Assembly (NCBI GenBank): GCA_001443365.1
Contig: LDXL01000008.1
Span: forward strand, 1 to 64,000
DNA length: 64,000 nucleotides
Origin: Thaumarchaeota archaeon CSP1-1
GTDB lineage: Archaea > Thermoproteota > Nitrososphaeria > Nitrososphaerales > Nitrosopumilaceae
Direction: 5' to 3'
Below, one piece after another: positions 18,536-25,986 of the stretch. Both the position numbers and the translations under genes were made by a program. The notes below the pieces were generated by a model. That model was not told the DNA's origin. It searched no databases and saw only the letters and a list, made by a program, of their open reading frames with translations. Position 1 is the first letter of the stretch. Every line of letters begins with the position of its first letter.

Positions 18536-18969
18536 TGTCACAGGGTAGAAGTCGTGGAAAGGCAAAAGGAGTTCAGGAGTTTAGACCTTATGTTACAAGA
18601 GTTCTACCTGTTGGCGCTCGAATTAATTGTGCAGACAATACTGGCGCAAAAATATTAGAAATAGTTATGGTTCAAAAATTGAAAACACGTTCATCAAGGT
18701 TACCTGCAGCAGCAGTTGGTGACTTTGTAAATGTAGTAGTAAAAAAAGGTCCTGCAGAATTAAGAAAACAAGTTTATGGTGCAGTAGTGATTAGACAAAA
18801 ATACCCAGTTCGCAGACTAAACGGCGTTAGAGTAATTTTTGAGGATAATGCGGGAGTTCTTGTAACTCCTGAAGGAGAAATTAAAGGGACTGACATCAAA
18901 GGACCTGTGGCAGCTGAAGCATCTGAAAAATGGCCAAGAGTAGCTAGTCTTGCATCTATGGTGGTATGA
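18535..18969 (+). CDS. rpl14: 50S ribosomal protein uL14
   Basis: 144 residues. [40 protein letters not shown] and a C-terminal [20 protein letters not shown] match archaeal/eukaryotic uL14 at the subunit interface. Confidence 0.95.
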   Translation: MSQGRSRGKAKGVQEFRPYVTRVLPVGARINCADNTGAKILEIVMVQKLKTRSSRLPAAAVGDFVNVVVKKGPAELRKQVYGAVVIRQKYPVRRLNGVRVIFEDNAGVLVTPEGEIKGTDIKGPVAAEASEKWPRVASLASMVV

Positions 18970-19437
18970 TTGAAGCCGACAAAAATTAGAAATCAACAAA
19001 TCTATAGAGCAACTTATGCTATAAGGAGCAAACAAATTTCAGGATCTCTATCAAAAGAACTTAGAAAAAAATATGGAAAGCGAAGTATTCGAATAAACGT
19101 CGATGATACCGTTAGAATAATCCGTGGAGAATACAAAGGTATTGATGGTAAAGTTACAAAAATTTCTACAGAAAAAAGCGGTGTGGCAATTGAGGGAATT
19201 AAAAAGGAGAAACTTAAAGGAGAGAAAATTGATGTTTACATTCCTTCTTCAAATGTCTTGATAATTGGACTTAACACTGATGATCATTGGCGTAAAAGTA
19301 AGTTAGAAGGTCACAAACCTAAAGCCACATCAAAAGAAACTAAATTAGAAAAATCAAAAGAAACTAAATTAGAAAAACCAAAAGAAACTAAATCCAAGAA
19401 ATCAAGTAAACTAAAAACTAAGGAGACTAAAGATTAG
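18970..19437 (+). CDS. rpl24: 50S ribosomal protein uL24 with Lys-rich repeat tail
   Basis: 155 residues, TTG start directly after the rpl14 stop. The core has the KOW motif (VRIIRGEYKGIDGKVTKIS) and the archaeal element YIPSSNVLIIGLNTDDHWR. From about residue 113 the C-terminus is a tandem low-complexity repeat (KETKLEKS, KETKLEKP, KETKSKKS), an extension beyond the normal fold that may bind rRNA. Confidence 0.93.
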   Translation: MKPTKIRNQQIYRATYAIRSKQISGSLSKELRKKYGKRSIRINVDDTVRIIRGEYKGIDGKVTKISTEKSGVAIEGIKKEKLKGEKIDVYIPSSNVLIIGLNTDDHWRKSKLEGHKPKATSKETKLEKSKETKLEKPKETKSKKSSKLKTKETKD

Positions 19438-19439
19438 AA

Positions 19440-20156
19440 ATGGTAAGCATATCTGGTAGCAAGAAACTCAAACGACAAATGGCTCCAACTTTTTGGGGAA
19501 TAACAAGAAAAGATAAACGATTTGTGGTCACCGTCAAACCAGGCCCCCATCCTAAGAATAACTCAATTCCCACTGCAGTACTTTTACGTGATACTTTAAA
19601 ACTCGTAACAACATTACGAGAAGCAAAATCTACCATTTATGATGGCAAAGTTACTATTGATGGCATCAAACGAAAATCACTACATCATGGAATAGGCCTA
19701 ATGGATGTAATAGAATTAGAAGGAGTTTCAGACACTTATCGTCTTGTTCCACAAAAGGGTCATGTACTTAAACCCCTTAAAATTAATGATTCCGAGAAGT
19801 CAAAAAAATTAGTTAAAGTAACAAGTAAAACTACAATCAGAAATGGTAAAACTCAGATTGGATTTCATGATGGCCGTTCACTTATTTCTGATACTATAGT
19901 AAATGTTGGAGATTCGTGTTTAATGCAGGTACCTGAACAAAAAATTCTTGATGTTATAAAATTAGAAAAAGGTTCGCATGTTATAGTAACTCGTGGAGTA
20001 AATACAGGACAAGTAGGTTCTGTTGAAGATATCAAAGAAGGGACATTTATTTTACCAAAGCGTGTACTGGTTGCATTAGGTGAACGAAAAATTGAAATCC
20101 CTACAACTCTTGTTATGGCAGTCGGAAAAGATAAACCTATAATTCAAATTAATTGA
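19440..20156 (+). CDS. rps4e: 30S ribosomal protein eS4
   Basis: 238 residues, archaeal/eukaryotic S4e. It has an N-terminal S4-like RNA-binding part (GPHPKNNSIPTAVLLRDTLK), the central domain and a C-terminal KOW-like VIVTRGVNTGQVGSVEDIKE. Ends TTGA overlapping the rpl5 reading frame. Confidence 0.95.
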   Translation: MVSISGSKKLKRQMAPTFWGITRKDKRFVVTVKPGPHPKNNSIPTAVLLRDTLKLVTTLREAKSTIYDGKVTIDGIKRKSLHHGIGLMDVIELEGVSDTYRLVPQKGHVLKPLKINDSEKSKKLVKVTSKTTIRNGKTQIGFHDGRSLISDTIVNVGDSCLMQVPEQKILDVIKLEKGSHVIVTRGVNTGQVGSVEDIKEGTFILPKRVLVALGERKIEIPTTLVMAVGKDKPIIQIN

Positions 20157-20161
20157 TAAAA

Positions 20162-20683
20162 ATGGCGCAACAAACTCAAAATAAAATGAAAGAAATAAGA
20201 CTTGAAAAGGTCGTCCTTAATATGGGTGTTGGAAAATCTGGAGATGCAATAGAAATTGGGAAAAAAGCCTTAGATCAAATTTCTGGAAAAAAATCATGTG
20301 GAAGAAATGCAAAAGCAACCCAGAGAGATTGGGGTGTTAGAAAAGGAGAACCAATTGGAGTCGCAGTAACAAGTAGAGGAAATGACGCAACATCACTTCT
20401 CAAACGACTTTTAGATGCAAAAGGCAATCAAATCAAAGCCTCCTCCTTTGATAATTTTGGAAATGTATCTTTTGGAATTTTAGAACATATTGATATTCCA
20501 GGAGTCAAATATGATCCAAAAATAGGAATTCTTGGTCTTGATGTCGCCGTATCTCTCACTAGACCAGGGTTTAATATTAGATTTCGAAGTAAACATAAGG
20601 CCAAAATTGGAAAATCACATAAAATTACAGCTGATGAAGCTAAGGAATTCCTAACACGAGAATTTGGAGCAAAGATGGTGTAA
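20162..20683 (+). CDS. rpl5: 50S ribosomal protein uL5
   Basis: About 173 residues from ATG 20162; an in-frame TTG at 20153 overlapping the rps4e stop would add MIK. IRLEKVVLNMGVGKSGDAIE, RNAKATQRDWGVRKGEPIGV and GLDVAVSLTRPGFNIRFR match archaeal uL5, which contacts 5S rRNA. The stop overlaps the start of rps14. Confidence 0.94.
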   Translation: MAQQTQNKMKEIRLEKVVLNMGVGKSGDAIEIGKKALDQISGKKSCGRNAKATQRDWGVRKGEPIGVAVTSRGNDATSLLKRLLDAKGNQIKASSFDNFGNVSFGILEHIDIPGVKYDPKIGILGLDVAVSLTRPGFNIRFRSKHKAKIGKSHKITADEAKEFLTREFGAKMV

Positions 20684-20862
20684 TGGCCAAAGACAGATCT
20701 TATGAGTATACAGGTAGAAAAAAACATACATTTGGAAGAGGCTCTCGTTGGTGTAAGAGATGTGGCGATTATACGGCAGTTATCCAAAAATACGACCTCT
20801 TTATCTGTCGAAGGTGTTTTAGAGAGGTAGCTGTTTCCTTGGGATTTAAAAAAAATATGTGA
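20683..20862 (+). CDS. rps14: 30S ribosomal protein uS14, zinc-binding type
   Basis: 59 residues (MAKDRSYEYTGRKKHTFGRG start) with C-x2-C at Cys24/Cys27 and C-x2-C at Cys42/Cys45, the zinc-ribbon ligands of archaeal uS14. ATG overlaps the rpl5 stop by one base. The expected position between rpl5 and rps8 confirms it. Confidence 0.93.
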   Translation: MAKDRSYEYTGRKKHTFGRGSRWCKRCGDYTAVIQKYDLFICRRCFREVAVSLGFKKNM

Positions 20863-20875
20863 GTATGAGAAGAAA

Positions 20876-21268
20876 ATGCCAGCAACTAATGTTTTAGCAA
20901 ATCTGTTTGTAACCTTATACAACACCGAAGCAAGAAGGAAAGGTGAGTGTATTGTTATCCCAACTTCAAAATTAGCAACTAAGGTTCTGACAACATTGGA
21001 AAAGGAAGGTTACATTGGAAAATTCGAACATATCGAAGATAAACGTGGAGGCAAATTCAAAATTAACCTCTTAGCAAAAATTACAAAATGTGGTGCAATT
21101 ACTCCTAGATTTAAAGTGAAAAAAACTGAATATTCAGAATGGGAACAACAATATCTGCCATCATACACAAGAGGTATGCTTCTAGTTACTACCAATCAAG
21201 GTGTGATGTCACATCATGATGCTGCCAACAAAGGGATTGGAGGGTTCTTGATAGGGTATGTCTACTGA
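20876..21268 (+). CDS. rps8: 30S ribosomal protein uS8
   Basis: 130 residues. The N-terminal NVLANLFVTLYNTEARRKGE and the C-terminal LLVTTNQGVMSHHDAANKGI with GGFLIGYVY are archaeal uS8. It overlaps rpl6 by 11 nt, the largest overlap in this operon. Confidence 0.95.
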   Translation: MPATNVLANLFVTLYNTEARRKGECIVIPTSKLATKVLTTLEKEGYIGKFEHIEDKRGGKFKINLLAKITKCGAITPRFKVKKTEYSEWEQQYLPSYTRGMLLVTTNQGVMSHHDAANKGIGGFLIGYVY

Positions 21269-21815
21269 TCAAACCGAAAATTTTGAAACTTCGATAGACA
21301 TACCTGACAAAGTTACTGTCACTCTAAAAAAGAACATGCTTGCCGTATCTGGACCACTAGGTAAAACATTCAAAAATTTTAGAAAAATTCCTGTTTCCTT
21401 AGAGGTAAAAGATAACAACATTTCAATTAAGACTAGTGGAAATAGAAAAAAAGAATATGCAATTTTAAACACTGCAAAATCTCTTATTAGAAATCTTTGT
21501 GAGGGAGTAATTGATGGCTATACAATCAAAATGAAAGTAGTTTATGCACACTTTCCTATTACAGTAAAAACTAAAGATACTGAAGTTATTATTGAAAACT
21601 TTCAGGGGGAGAGAGCCGCTAGAAAAGCAAAAATTCACGGCCAAACCAAGGTTGTAGTCAAGGGCGATGATATCATTTTAACTGGTCCCGTTTTATCTGA
21701 AGTAAGTCAGAGTGCAGCAGAAATTGAGCAAAAATCCAAAATCAAAAACAAGGATCACAGAGTTTTTCTTGATGGGATCTATATCTACTCAAAATCAAAG
21801 GGTATTGAAAAATAA
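21258..21815 (+). CDS. rpl6: 50S ribosomal protein uL6
   Basis: 185 residues; two alpha/beta repeats. IDIPDKVTVTLKKNMLAVSG, KNFRKIPVSLEV and FQGERAARKAKIHGQTKVVV match archaeal uL6. It is the last ribosomal gene here; rpl32e, rpl19e, rpl18 and rps5, which follow in many archaea, are absent. Confidence 0.95.
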   Translation: MSTDQTENFETSIDIPDKVTVTLKKNMLAVSGPLGKTFKNFRKIPVSLEVKDNNISIKTSGNRKKEYAILNTAKSLIRNLCEGVIDGYTIKMKVVYAHFPITVKTKDTEVIIENFQGERAARKAKIHGQTKVVVKGDDIILTGPVLSEVSQSAAEIEQKSKIKNKDHRVFLDGIYIYSKSKGIEK

Positions 21816-21847
21816 TTATTTATTTTCGACACATTATCTGAATCTTT

Positions 21848-22135
21848 ATGCCACTTGATCCTGAATTCAAAGATCAGACGAGTAAGCTGATTAAAGATAC
21901 CTTAGACCTTTACAAAAATGCAGGAGCCTCACCAAGAATCGGAGATGTCTGGAAATGTGAAAATATTGGAGATTTTTTATGTGGATTTTTCGTAGGTGAG
22001 ATGGTAGGTTCTGCTTTGAGCGCCTTTCAAGTATATCATCGAAGAGAGCCTACTCCTGATGAACATATGGAAATTGTTGGCTTGGTTGAAAATTTTACTG
22101 AAGAAATTCGAGAATTTTTTGCAAAATTTAATTGA
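21848..22135 (+). CDS. Hypothetical protein, 95 aa
   Basis: 95 residues, helical and acidic, with a Gly-rich centre (DFLCGFFVGEMVGSALSAFQ) and a C-terminal VENFTEEIREFFAKFN. No family recognised. It follows rpl6 by 32 nt and may be its last cotranscribed gene. Confidence 0.7.
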   Translation: MPLDPEFKDQTSKLIKDTLDLYKNAGASPRIGDVWKCENIGDFLCGFFVGEMVGSALSAFQVYHRREPTPDEHMEIVGLVENFTEEIREFFAKFN

Positions 22136-22203
22136 TTGTACATTTTCTGTCTAAAACTTGCTTAGTAAGGATTAAATCGCTATTGCCAAGGTACAAACCT
22201 GTT

Positions 22204-22277
22204 GCCGCCCTAGCTCAGCGTGGTAGAGCGTCGGACTGTTAATCCGTTGGTCGTCAGTTCAAGTCTGACGGGCGGCG
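22204..22277 (+). tRNA. tRNA-Asn (GTT)
   Basis: Cloverleaf: 7-bp acceptor GCCGCCC/GGGCGGC, D arm GCTC/GAGC, anticodon loop CTGTTAA (anticodon GTT), T arm GTCAG/CTGAC with loop TTCAAGT, discriminator G. The first pair of the anticodon stem (27:43) is a T-T mismatch. No intron. CCA is not fully encoded. Confidence 0.95.
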
Positions 22278-22286
22278 CATTCATTA

Positions 22287-22308
22287 TTTCTAAATTCGAA
22301 TTTTGAAA
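22287..22308. repeat. 22-bp palindromic element, copy 1
   Basis: TTTCTAAATTCGAATTTTGA plus AA: 10 of 11 arm positions pair. The exact reverse complement occurs at 25960-25981, and a copy with two changes at 25891-25912. This one lies 10 nt behind tRNA-Asn. It may act as a terminator hairpin or a binding site. Confidence 0.55.
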
Positions 22309-22398
22309 TATAGAATGTTAGAACCATTTGGTTTACTGGATTAGACAGTATAGATCTAATATCTGATCGCAGATTAGGAACAATGCAGGAGGTTTACA

Positions 22399-22650
22399 TT
22401 GGCCAGAACTAGGAGGGCCAATAGATATTGTGTTGATTGTGGTGCAAGATTGGTATACTATCCTCGATTATCCAATCCAAAAGCTCCGAACGAACACCGC
22501 GTTCTAGTATATGCTTGTCCTGACTGTACTGATGACTTTGATAGACCTAAAATGTTTTCCATTAGAAGAAATCACGTAGAAGACCCATTAGAAACAGTAG
22601 AAATCGAGATTAACCAGGTACGAAAAAAATCAGACATATCTCAAAACTGA
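22399..22650 (+). CDS. Zinc-ribbon protein, 83 aa
   Basis: A TTG start with GGAGG 8-12 nt upstream gives 83 residues with C-x2-C pairs at about 11-14 (YCVDCG) and 40-43 (ACPDC), a zinc ribbon, followed by an acidic tail. The basic start (ARTRRANR) and ribbon suggest nucleic-acid or ribosome binding. No named family recognised. Confidence 0.7.
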   Translation: MARTRRANRYCVDCGARLVYYPRLSNPKAPNEHRVLVYACPDCTDDFDRPKMFSIRRNHVEDPLETVEIEINQVRKKSDISQN

Positions 22651-22709
22651 ATTTTTAGAAAAATTTATTGATGTTGACAGGTTTGTGAAAGCAAAATTGG
22701 TGTTCATAA

Positions 22710-22934
22710 ATGAATTTTGAGAAAAAAAGAAGCAATTGGTGGTTCTTATTGCCAATCTTACTTGGTTTGATTGGGGGCATCATAGCATTTTTTGTACTAA
22801 AAAGAGATGATCCCAGAAAAGCCAAAAACTGTCTTTACATAGGTATCGTGCTTTTTGTGATTGGAATTGTAATTAATCTTGCAATTTTTGGGTTAGCAAT
22901 CCCACTCGAAAATGGTATTGGCGTTAATTTGTAA
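22710..22934 (+). CDS. Two-span small membrane protein, 74 aa
   Basis: 74 residues. The N-terminal NFEKKRSNWW is followed by two hydrophobic helices (about 12-29 and 41-66) joined by a short charged loop (KRDDPRKAKN). The hairpin layout W-W-F/L-L-P-I-x-x-G-x-I-G-G resembles small archaeal two-span families. Function unknown. Confidence 0.65.
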   Translation: MNFEKKRSNWWFLLPILLGLIGGIIAFFVLKRDDPRKAKNCLYIGIVLFVIGIVINLAIFGLAIPLENGIGVNL

Positions 22935-23345
22935 CGCTACTATACTCATTGAGTATTATTCACAAAAGCTAAACCCCCCTATTATGAACTATGATCTATG
23001 AAGAATACGATTTTTTCAAAAACCGGTTTTTAGAGGGGGGGTTTAACCTTTGTTCCTAATTATTGCAGCCATGAGTCAAACCACCAAGATATCTCAGCTA
23101 GACATGTATGATCTTTTTTTGATAGGAATGAAAGCTCAACCCCACATTTTTGCCTAGTTTTTTGGTAATCCTTGGGAAATTCTTGTGGTTTTTTTACCAG
23201 AATAATCCATTCTACTTTTACCAAAAATCTAGACTTCTAAGTCCATAATGGGTATATTTCAATTATTCAATATTATCTAGATGATTAAATTAGAAACTAC
23301 TATGATGGTTTTGATATTACTTTTTGGAGGAATTAAAATTTGAAA
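22935..23345. other. 411-nt gap with a C6/G6 inverted repeat and a 14-bp palindrome
   Basis: No convincing gene. TAAACCCCCC (22970-22979) and GGGGGGTTTA (ending 23045) form a 10-bp inverted repeat about 55 nt apart. Between them lies the perfect palindrome AAAAACCGGTTTTT (23018-23031), directly before the G-run. A 28-codon ATG frame at about 23071 (MSQTTKISQLDMYDLF start) is too short to support. GGAGG at 23325-23329 is a ribosome site for the next small ORF. Confidence 0.5.
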
Positions 23346-23462
23346 ATGAAGGATTGGTGGGAAAATTCACTATATTTAGCTGCAAATAGGTATGATTACA
23401 AGATCTCAAAAGAGCTAAATTTCATAGCCAAAAGTATACAAAGAAAAAATAGTAATTCGTAG
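23346..23462 (+). CDS. Small ORF, 38 aa
   Basis: 38 residues (MKDWWENSLYLAANRYDYKI start) preceded by a clear GGAGG about 16 nt before the ATG; an in-frame TTG at 23340 gives better spacing. It is amphipathic, without Cys. Next gene follows after 17 nt. No family recognised. Confidence 0.45.
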   Translation: MKDWWENSLYLAANRYDYKISKELNFIAKSIQRKNSNS

Positions 23463-23479
23463 AATTTTCGTGTTTAATA

Positions 23480-23671
23480 TTGGGTAAAATTAGATGTAAA
23501 TGCTCCAAATGTGAATGTCAAGAAGAGTTTGAGATTATAGACCAAGAACAGCTTCTAAATGCAATACAGCATGGAAGACTAAATCCAAAACAAATTGAAT
23601 TTGCTAAAAAGCGAATAGGTAACATGGTCTGTGAACGATGTTTTGCTGGAAAACATTGTACATCTACCTAG
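23480..23671 (+). CDS. Cys-rich zinc-binding protein, 63 aa
   Basis: 63 residues from TTG. The N-terminal CKCSKCECQ and the C-terminal C-E-R-C-x4-H-C frame a helical middle (QEQLLNAIQHGRLNPKQIEF). Four to seven Cys and His could bind one or two zinc ions. Probably translated with the preceding 38-residue ORF. Function unknown. Confidence 0.65.
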   Translation: MGKIRCKCSKCECQEEFEIIDQEQLLNAIQHGRLNPKQIEFAKKRIGNMVCERCFAGKHCTST

Positions 23672-23728
23672 GATTTGAAGAAAAAGAAGGTATCAATAAG
23701 GTGTCCTAGATACTAAGAAACGTAGATT

Positions 23729-23854
23729 ATGACCAAGTTTAATCCGTTTGATTCCAATTACAAGGGGATAACTGGCTGGATGAATCGAAAAATAATGCTC
23801 TATCTAGGTCTAGGCCTTGCTCTACTAATCATCTATAGATATTTTCTAGAATAA
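23729..23854 (+). CDS. Single-span membrane microprotein, 41 aa
   Basis: 41 residues: a polar N-terminus (MTKFNPFDSNYKGITGW), then one hydrophobic helix (IMLYLGLGLALLIIY). It ends one base before the convergent cyclase gene. No family recognised. Confidence 0.45.
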   Translation: MTKFNPFDSNYKGITGWMNRKIMLYLGLGLALLIIYRYFLE

Positions 23855-23855
23855 T

Positions 23856-24617
23856 CTAGTTTTTTCTAGATACGGAATAAACTGGATACATGTACTTCAT
23901 CCCAACAGAACATGAATTAATCATTTGGTATTGATAATTATGAATTTTTTTCACAGTCCTATACATATCACTTCCAATGACTATGGCATTTTTTTCTGCA
24001 ACATGATTAATTTTCGTACACATGTTAACAGGTGTACCAAAAACATCTATGGTTGAAGAATTATTAGTCTCCATAATGCTGACTTCGCCATAATCTGCAC
24101 TTATACGATAGTCGAGAGATGGTAATTTTTGTTTTTTAAGAATATAATTTATATTTTCATGCTCTTCTGTCATTTTCAAACAACATTCTAAACAATTCTT
24201 AAAGTCATAACTCTTAGATGATTCTGATGAATCTGGAAAATAAAACAGAAGACTATCTCCAATATTTTTAATAACAAACCCCCCATGTTTCTCAACAATT
24301 TGTGCCATAGAATTTAAAAAAATCTCATAATATTTTGATAGTTTTTGCTGTGTAAGGGAAGCAGAGATTTTTGTAGAATTCACAATATCTACCAAGCAAA
24401 CACAATAATTTTGAGAAGTCTCCAAAAAATTTACCACGTAGTGTGGTGTTTCAGGATTTAACTTTACCACATCTATGACGGAATTCTTTCCCCTTGTAGT
24501 TGAATGAACATTTTTCAAGTGTTGATTTACTTCATCTTTAGAAGGAAAACTCTTCCCACAATAGTAACATTGACTCTTAGTCGAATGTTTTTCTAAATCC
24601 GTCATGTCTGAAATCAT
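23856..24617 (-). CDS. C2H2 zinc finger fused to class III nucleotidyl cyclase
   Basis: 253 residues. Residues 17-38 form a C2H2 finger (Cys17, Cys20, His33, His38; CYYCGKSFPSKDEVNQHLKN). Residues about 70-250 form a class III adenylate/guanylate cyclase domain: metal Asp77 (LVDIVNSTK), Asp121 and substrate Lys117 (IKNIGD), Asp191 (IDVFG). The Lys/Asp pair points to ATP. Transition-state Asn198 is present, but the usual Arg four residues on is Lys202. No membrane span; a finger on a cyclase is unusual. See the second cyclase at 56435-57295. Confidence 0.85.
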   Translation of the reverse strand: MISDMTDLEKHSTKSQCYYCGKSFPSKDEVNQHLKNVHSTTRGKNSVIDVVKLNPETPHYVVNFLETSQNYCVCLVDIVNSTKISASLTQQKLSKYYEIFLNSMAQIVEKHGGFVIKNIGDSLLFYFPDSSESSKSYDFKNCLECCLKMTEEHENINYILKKQKLPSLDYRISADYGEVSIMETNNSSTIDVFGTPVNMCTKINHVAEKNAIVIGSDMYRTVKKIHNYQYQMINSCSVGMKYMYPVYSVSRKN

Positions 24618-24751
24618 TTAAAAATACTATATGAACATGCTGAGCAAAATTTTGAACATGAAACATCTTATGATCTCATTTTTTTTACCTTTATTCTCTT
24701 TTAATCTCATTTTTTGTACTTAAAAATTTCAATAAAATGAACAATTGATTT

Positions 24752-25204
24752 TCAAAATGTCTTAGTGATAAATTGATAGGTTTTCTCACTCATTTCAGTT
24801 ACTTGTCCTAGAGCATAATGCACAACTTCTTGGGTAAATTTTTCCACATTGTCTAAAACCAAATAAACTCCGATAACGACTTTGCCGTCTTCTTTGAAGA
24901 TCTTATGAATTGCATGTATAGAGTCACAAAAACCCTTTACTAAATTTTTGAATTTTTCTTGTTCTGAATTAGTTAATTTGTTATATCTTGCAGTTTGTGG
25001 ATTTCGAAGGAAAACTTTACCGCTTAGAACTATTACTCCTAATTGCTTTTTAGGCTCAAAAATTTCAATTGGAATTCTAAATGAGCCAATATCTTTAATC
25101 AAAATGCGAAAAGTATCTTCGTCACTTTTTACAGCTTTGAATGCATAATTCTCGTGCACTAACCATCGTTCAACATTATCGCGAAGCTTATTTGTACTAC
25201 TCAT
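24752..25204 (-). CDS. DUF2299-like protein, 150 aa
   Basis: 150 residues, soluble alpha/beta. An N-terminal RDNVERWLVHENYAFKAVKS and hydrophobic strands (RILIKDIGSFRIPIEIFEPK, LGVIVLSGKV) are followed by two long helices. The pattern resembles the archaeal DUF2299 (YbjN/SecB-chaperone-like) group, an assignment from memory of the pattern. Function unknown. Confidence 0.6.
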   Translation of the reverse strand: MSSTNKLRDNVERWLVHENYAFKAVKSDEDTFRILIKDIGSFRIPIEIFEPKKQLGVIVLSGKVFLRNPQTARYNKLTNSEQEKFKNLVKGFCDSIHAIHKIFKEDGKVVIGVYLVLDNVEKFTQEVVHYALGQVTEMSEKTYQFITKTF

Positions 25205-25523
25205 GTGTTACATGTAATTTTGTTCCTAAAATATGTATTATACTAACAAATGAACAATGAGGCGATCTATTTTTTGTAAAACTATTTTACAAATAGATTT
25301 ATCAAAAAAAAAATTGTAGAGTGTTATGAATAACAAAATGACGTTTATTGTTCGTGTTTTGTACAATTCCTAGAGTAAACAAACATACTAGTGTAACACA
25401 ACATTACACTTTAGTTACATTTGTCAACTTTTTCGATCAATTTTTAGTCAAAATATTGCATAATTTACACTAAAACTTCTGACTTGCACTACATAAGACG
25501 TAATAGAATACGAACAAGAAACA
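25205..25523. promoter_or_regulatory. Divergent intergenic region with three inverted repeats
   Basis: No ORF. It holds TTACATGTAA (25208-25217, perfect 10-bp palindrome), TTTGTAAAA/TTTTACAAA with a 3-nt loop (25273-25293, extended by ATCTAT/ATAGAT to 25265-25298), and AGTGTAA/TTACACT with a 7-nt spacer (25390-25410). This density of dyads between divergent genes suggests a regulated promoter region. Confidence 0.45.
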
Positions 25524-25691
25524 ATGGCAGCATCAAGAGCTAAAAGAAGTGCTGCAGCAAAAAAAGCTGCACGCACTAGAAAAAGAAATGCGGCATTGAA
25601 AGCAGCAGCAAGAGCAGCTTCTAGACGAAGATCTGCAAGAAGATCCGCACGACGAACAGTCAGAAGAGCAGCACGACGAAGACGTCGTTAA
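25524..25691 (+). CDS. Arg/Ala/Lys-rich basic protein, 55 aa (possible nucleoid protein)
   Basis: 55 residues made almost wholly of Ala, Arg, Lys and Ser (MAASRAKRSAAAKKAARTRK start; RRAARRRRR end), with no acidic residues. The composition resembles histone H1 tails, bacterial HC1-like proteins and protamines, so DNA or RNA compaction is a fair guess. It has its own long upstream region with dyads and a T-rich terminator-like tract (25704-25720), indicating a monocistronic, controlled gene. No homologue is named with confidence. Confidence 0.6.
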   Translation: MAASRAKRSAAAKKAARTRKRNAALKAAARAASRRRSARRSARRTVRRAARRRRR

Positions 25692-25703
25692 ACTGCCCAA
25701 CCC

Positions 25704-25720
25704 TTTTTTTCTAACTTTTT
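25704..25720 (+). terminator. T-rich tract after the basic protein gene
   Basis: Seven T, then CTAAC and five T, 13-29 nt behind the stop codon. Archaeal termination often uses T-runs without a hairpin. Confidence 0.4.
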
Positions 25721-25731
25721 AATTCAACATC

Positions 25732-25869
25732 ATGATAATTATTATTACTAATGCATCATTAATTGTAACCGGAATGACAAACCTTGGAACATTTTTGGTT
25801 TTCTTAATGAGAACAAAGAATCTTTTCCATCATTTTGATTCGATACTATTTACTATATCTCTAATATGA
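25732..25869 (+). CDS. Possible hydrophobic small ORF, 45 aa
   Basis: 45 residues with a hydrophobic start (MIIIITNASLIVTGMTNLGT) and a second hydrophobic end (SILFTISLI). It could be a two-span microprotein or chance. No ribosome site seen. Confidence 0.25.
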   Translation: MIIIITNASLIVTGMTNLGTFLVFLMRTKNLFHHFDSILFTISLI

Positions 25870-25890
25870 TTACACTTGTTGATCATAATG

Positions 25891-25912
25891 TTTCTAAACT
25901 CGAATTATGAAA
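25891..25912. repeat. 22-bp palindromic element, copy 2 (two mismatches)
   Basis: TTTCTAAACTCGAATTATGA plus AA differs from the copy at 22287 at two positions. It lies 69 nt before copy 3 in the same orientation as copy 1, in the convergent gap between the basic protein region and the PPOX gene. Confidence 0.5.
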
Positions 25913-25959
25913 TATTCATTTTGACTCTTGTAAAATTCCCATGTATTAATAAAGTAATG

Positions 25960-25981
25960 TTTCAAAATTCGAATTTAGAAA
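25960..25981. repeat. 22-bp palindromic element, copy 3
   Basis: TTTCAAAATTCGAATTTAGA plus AA is the exact reverse complement of copy 1. It sits 6 nt beyond the 3' end of the PPOX-family gene, a position fitting a transcription end or a protein-binding barrier between convergent genes. Confidence 0.55.
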
Positions 25982-25986
25982 TATAA

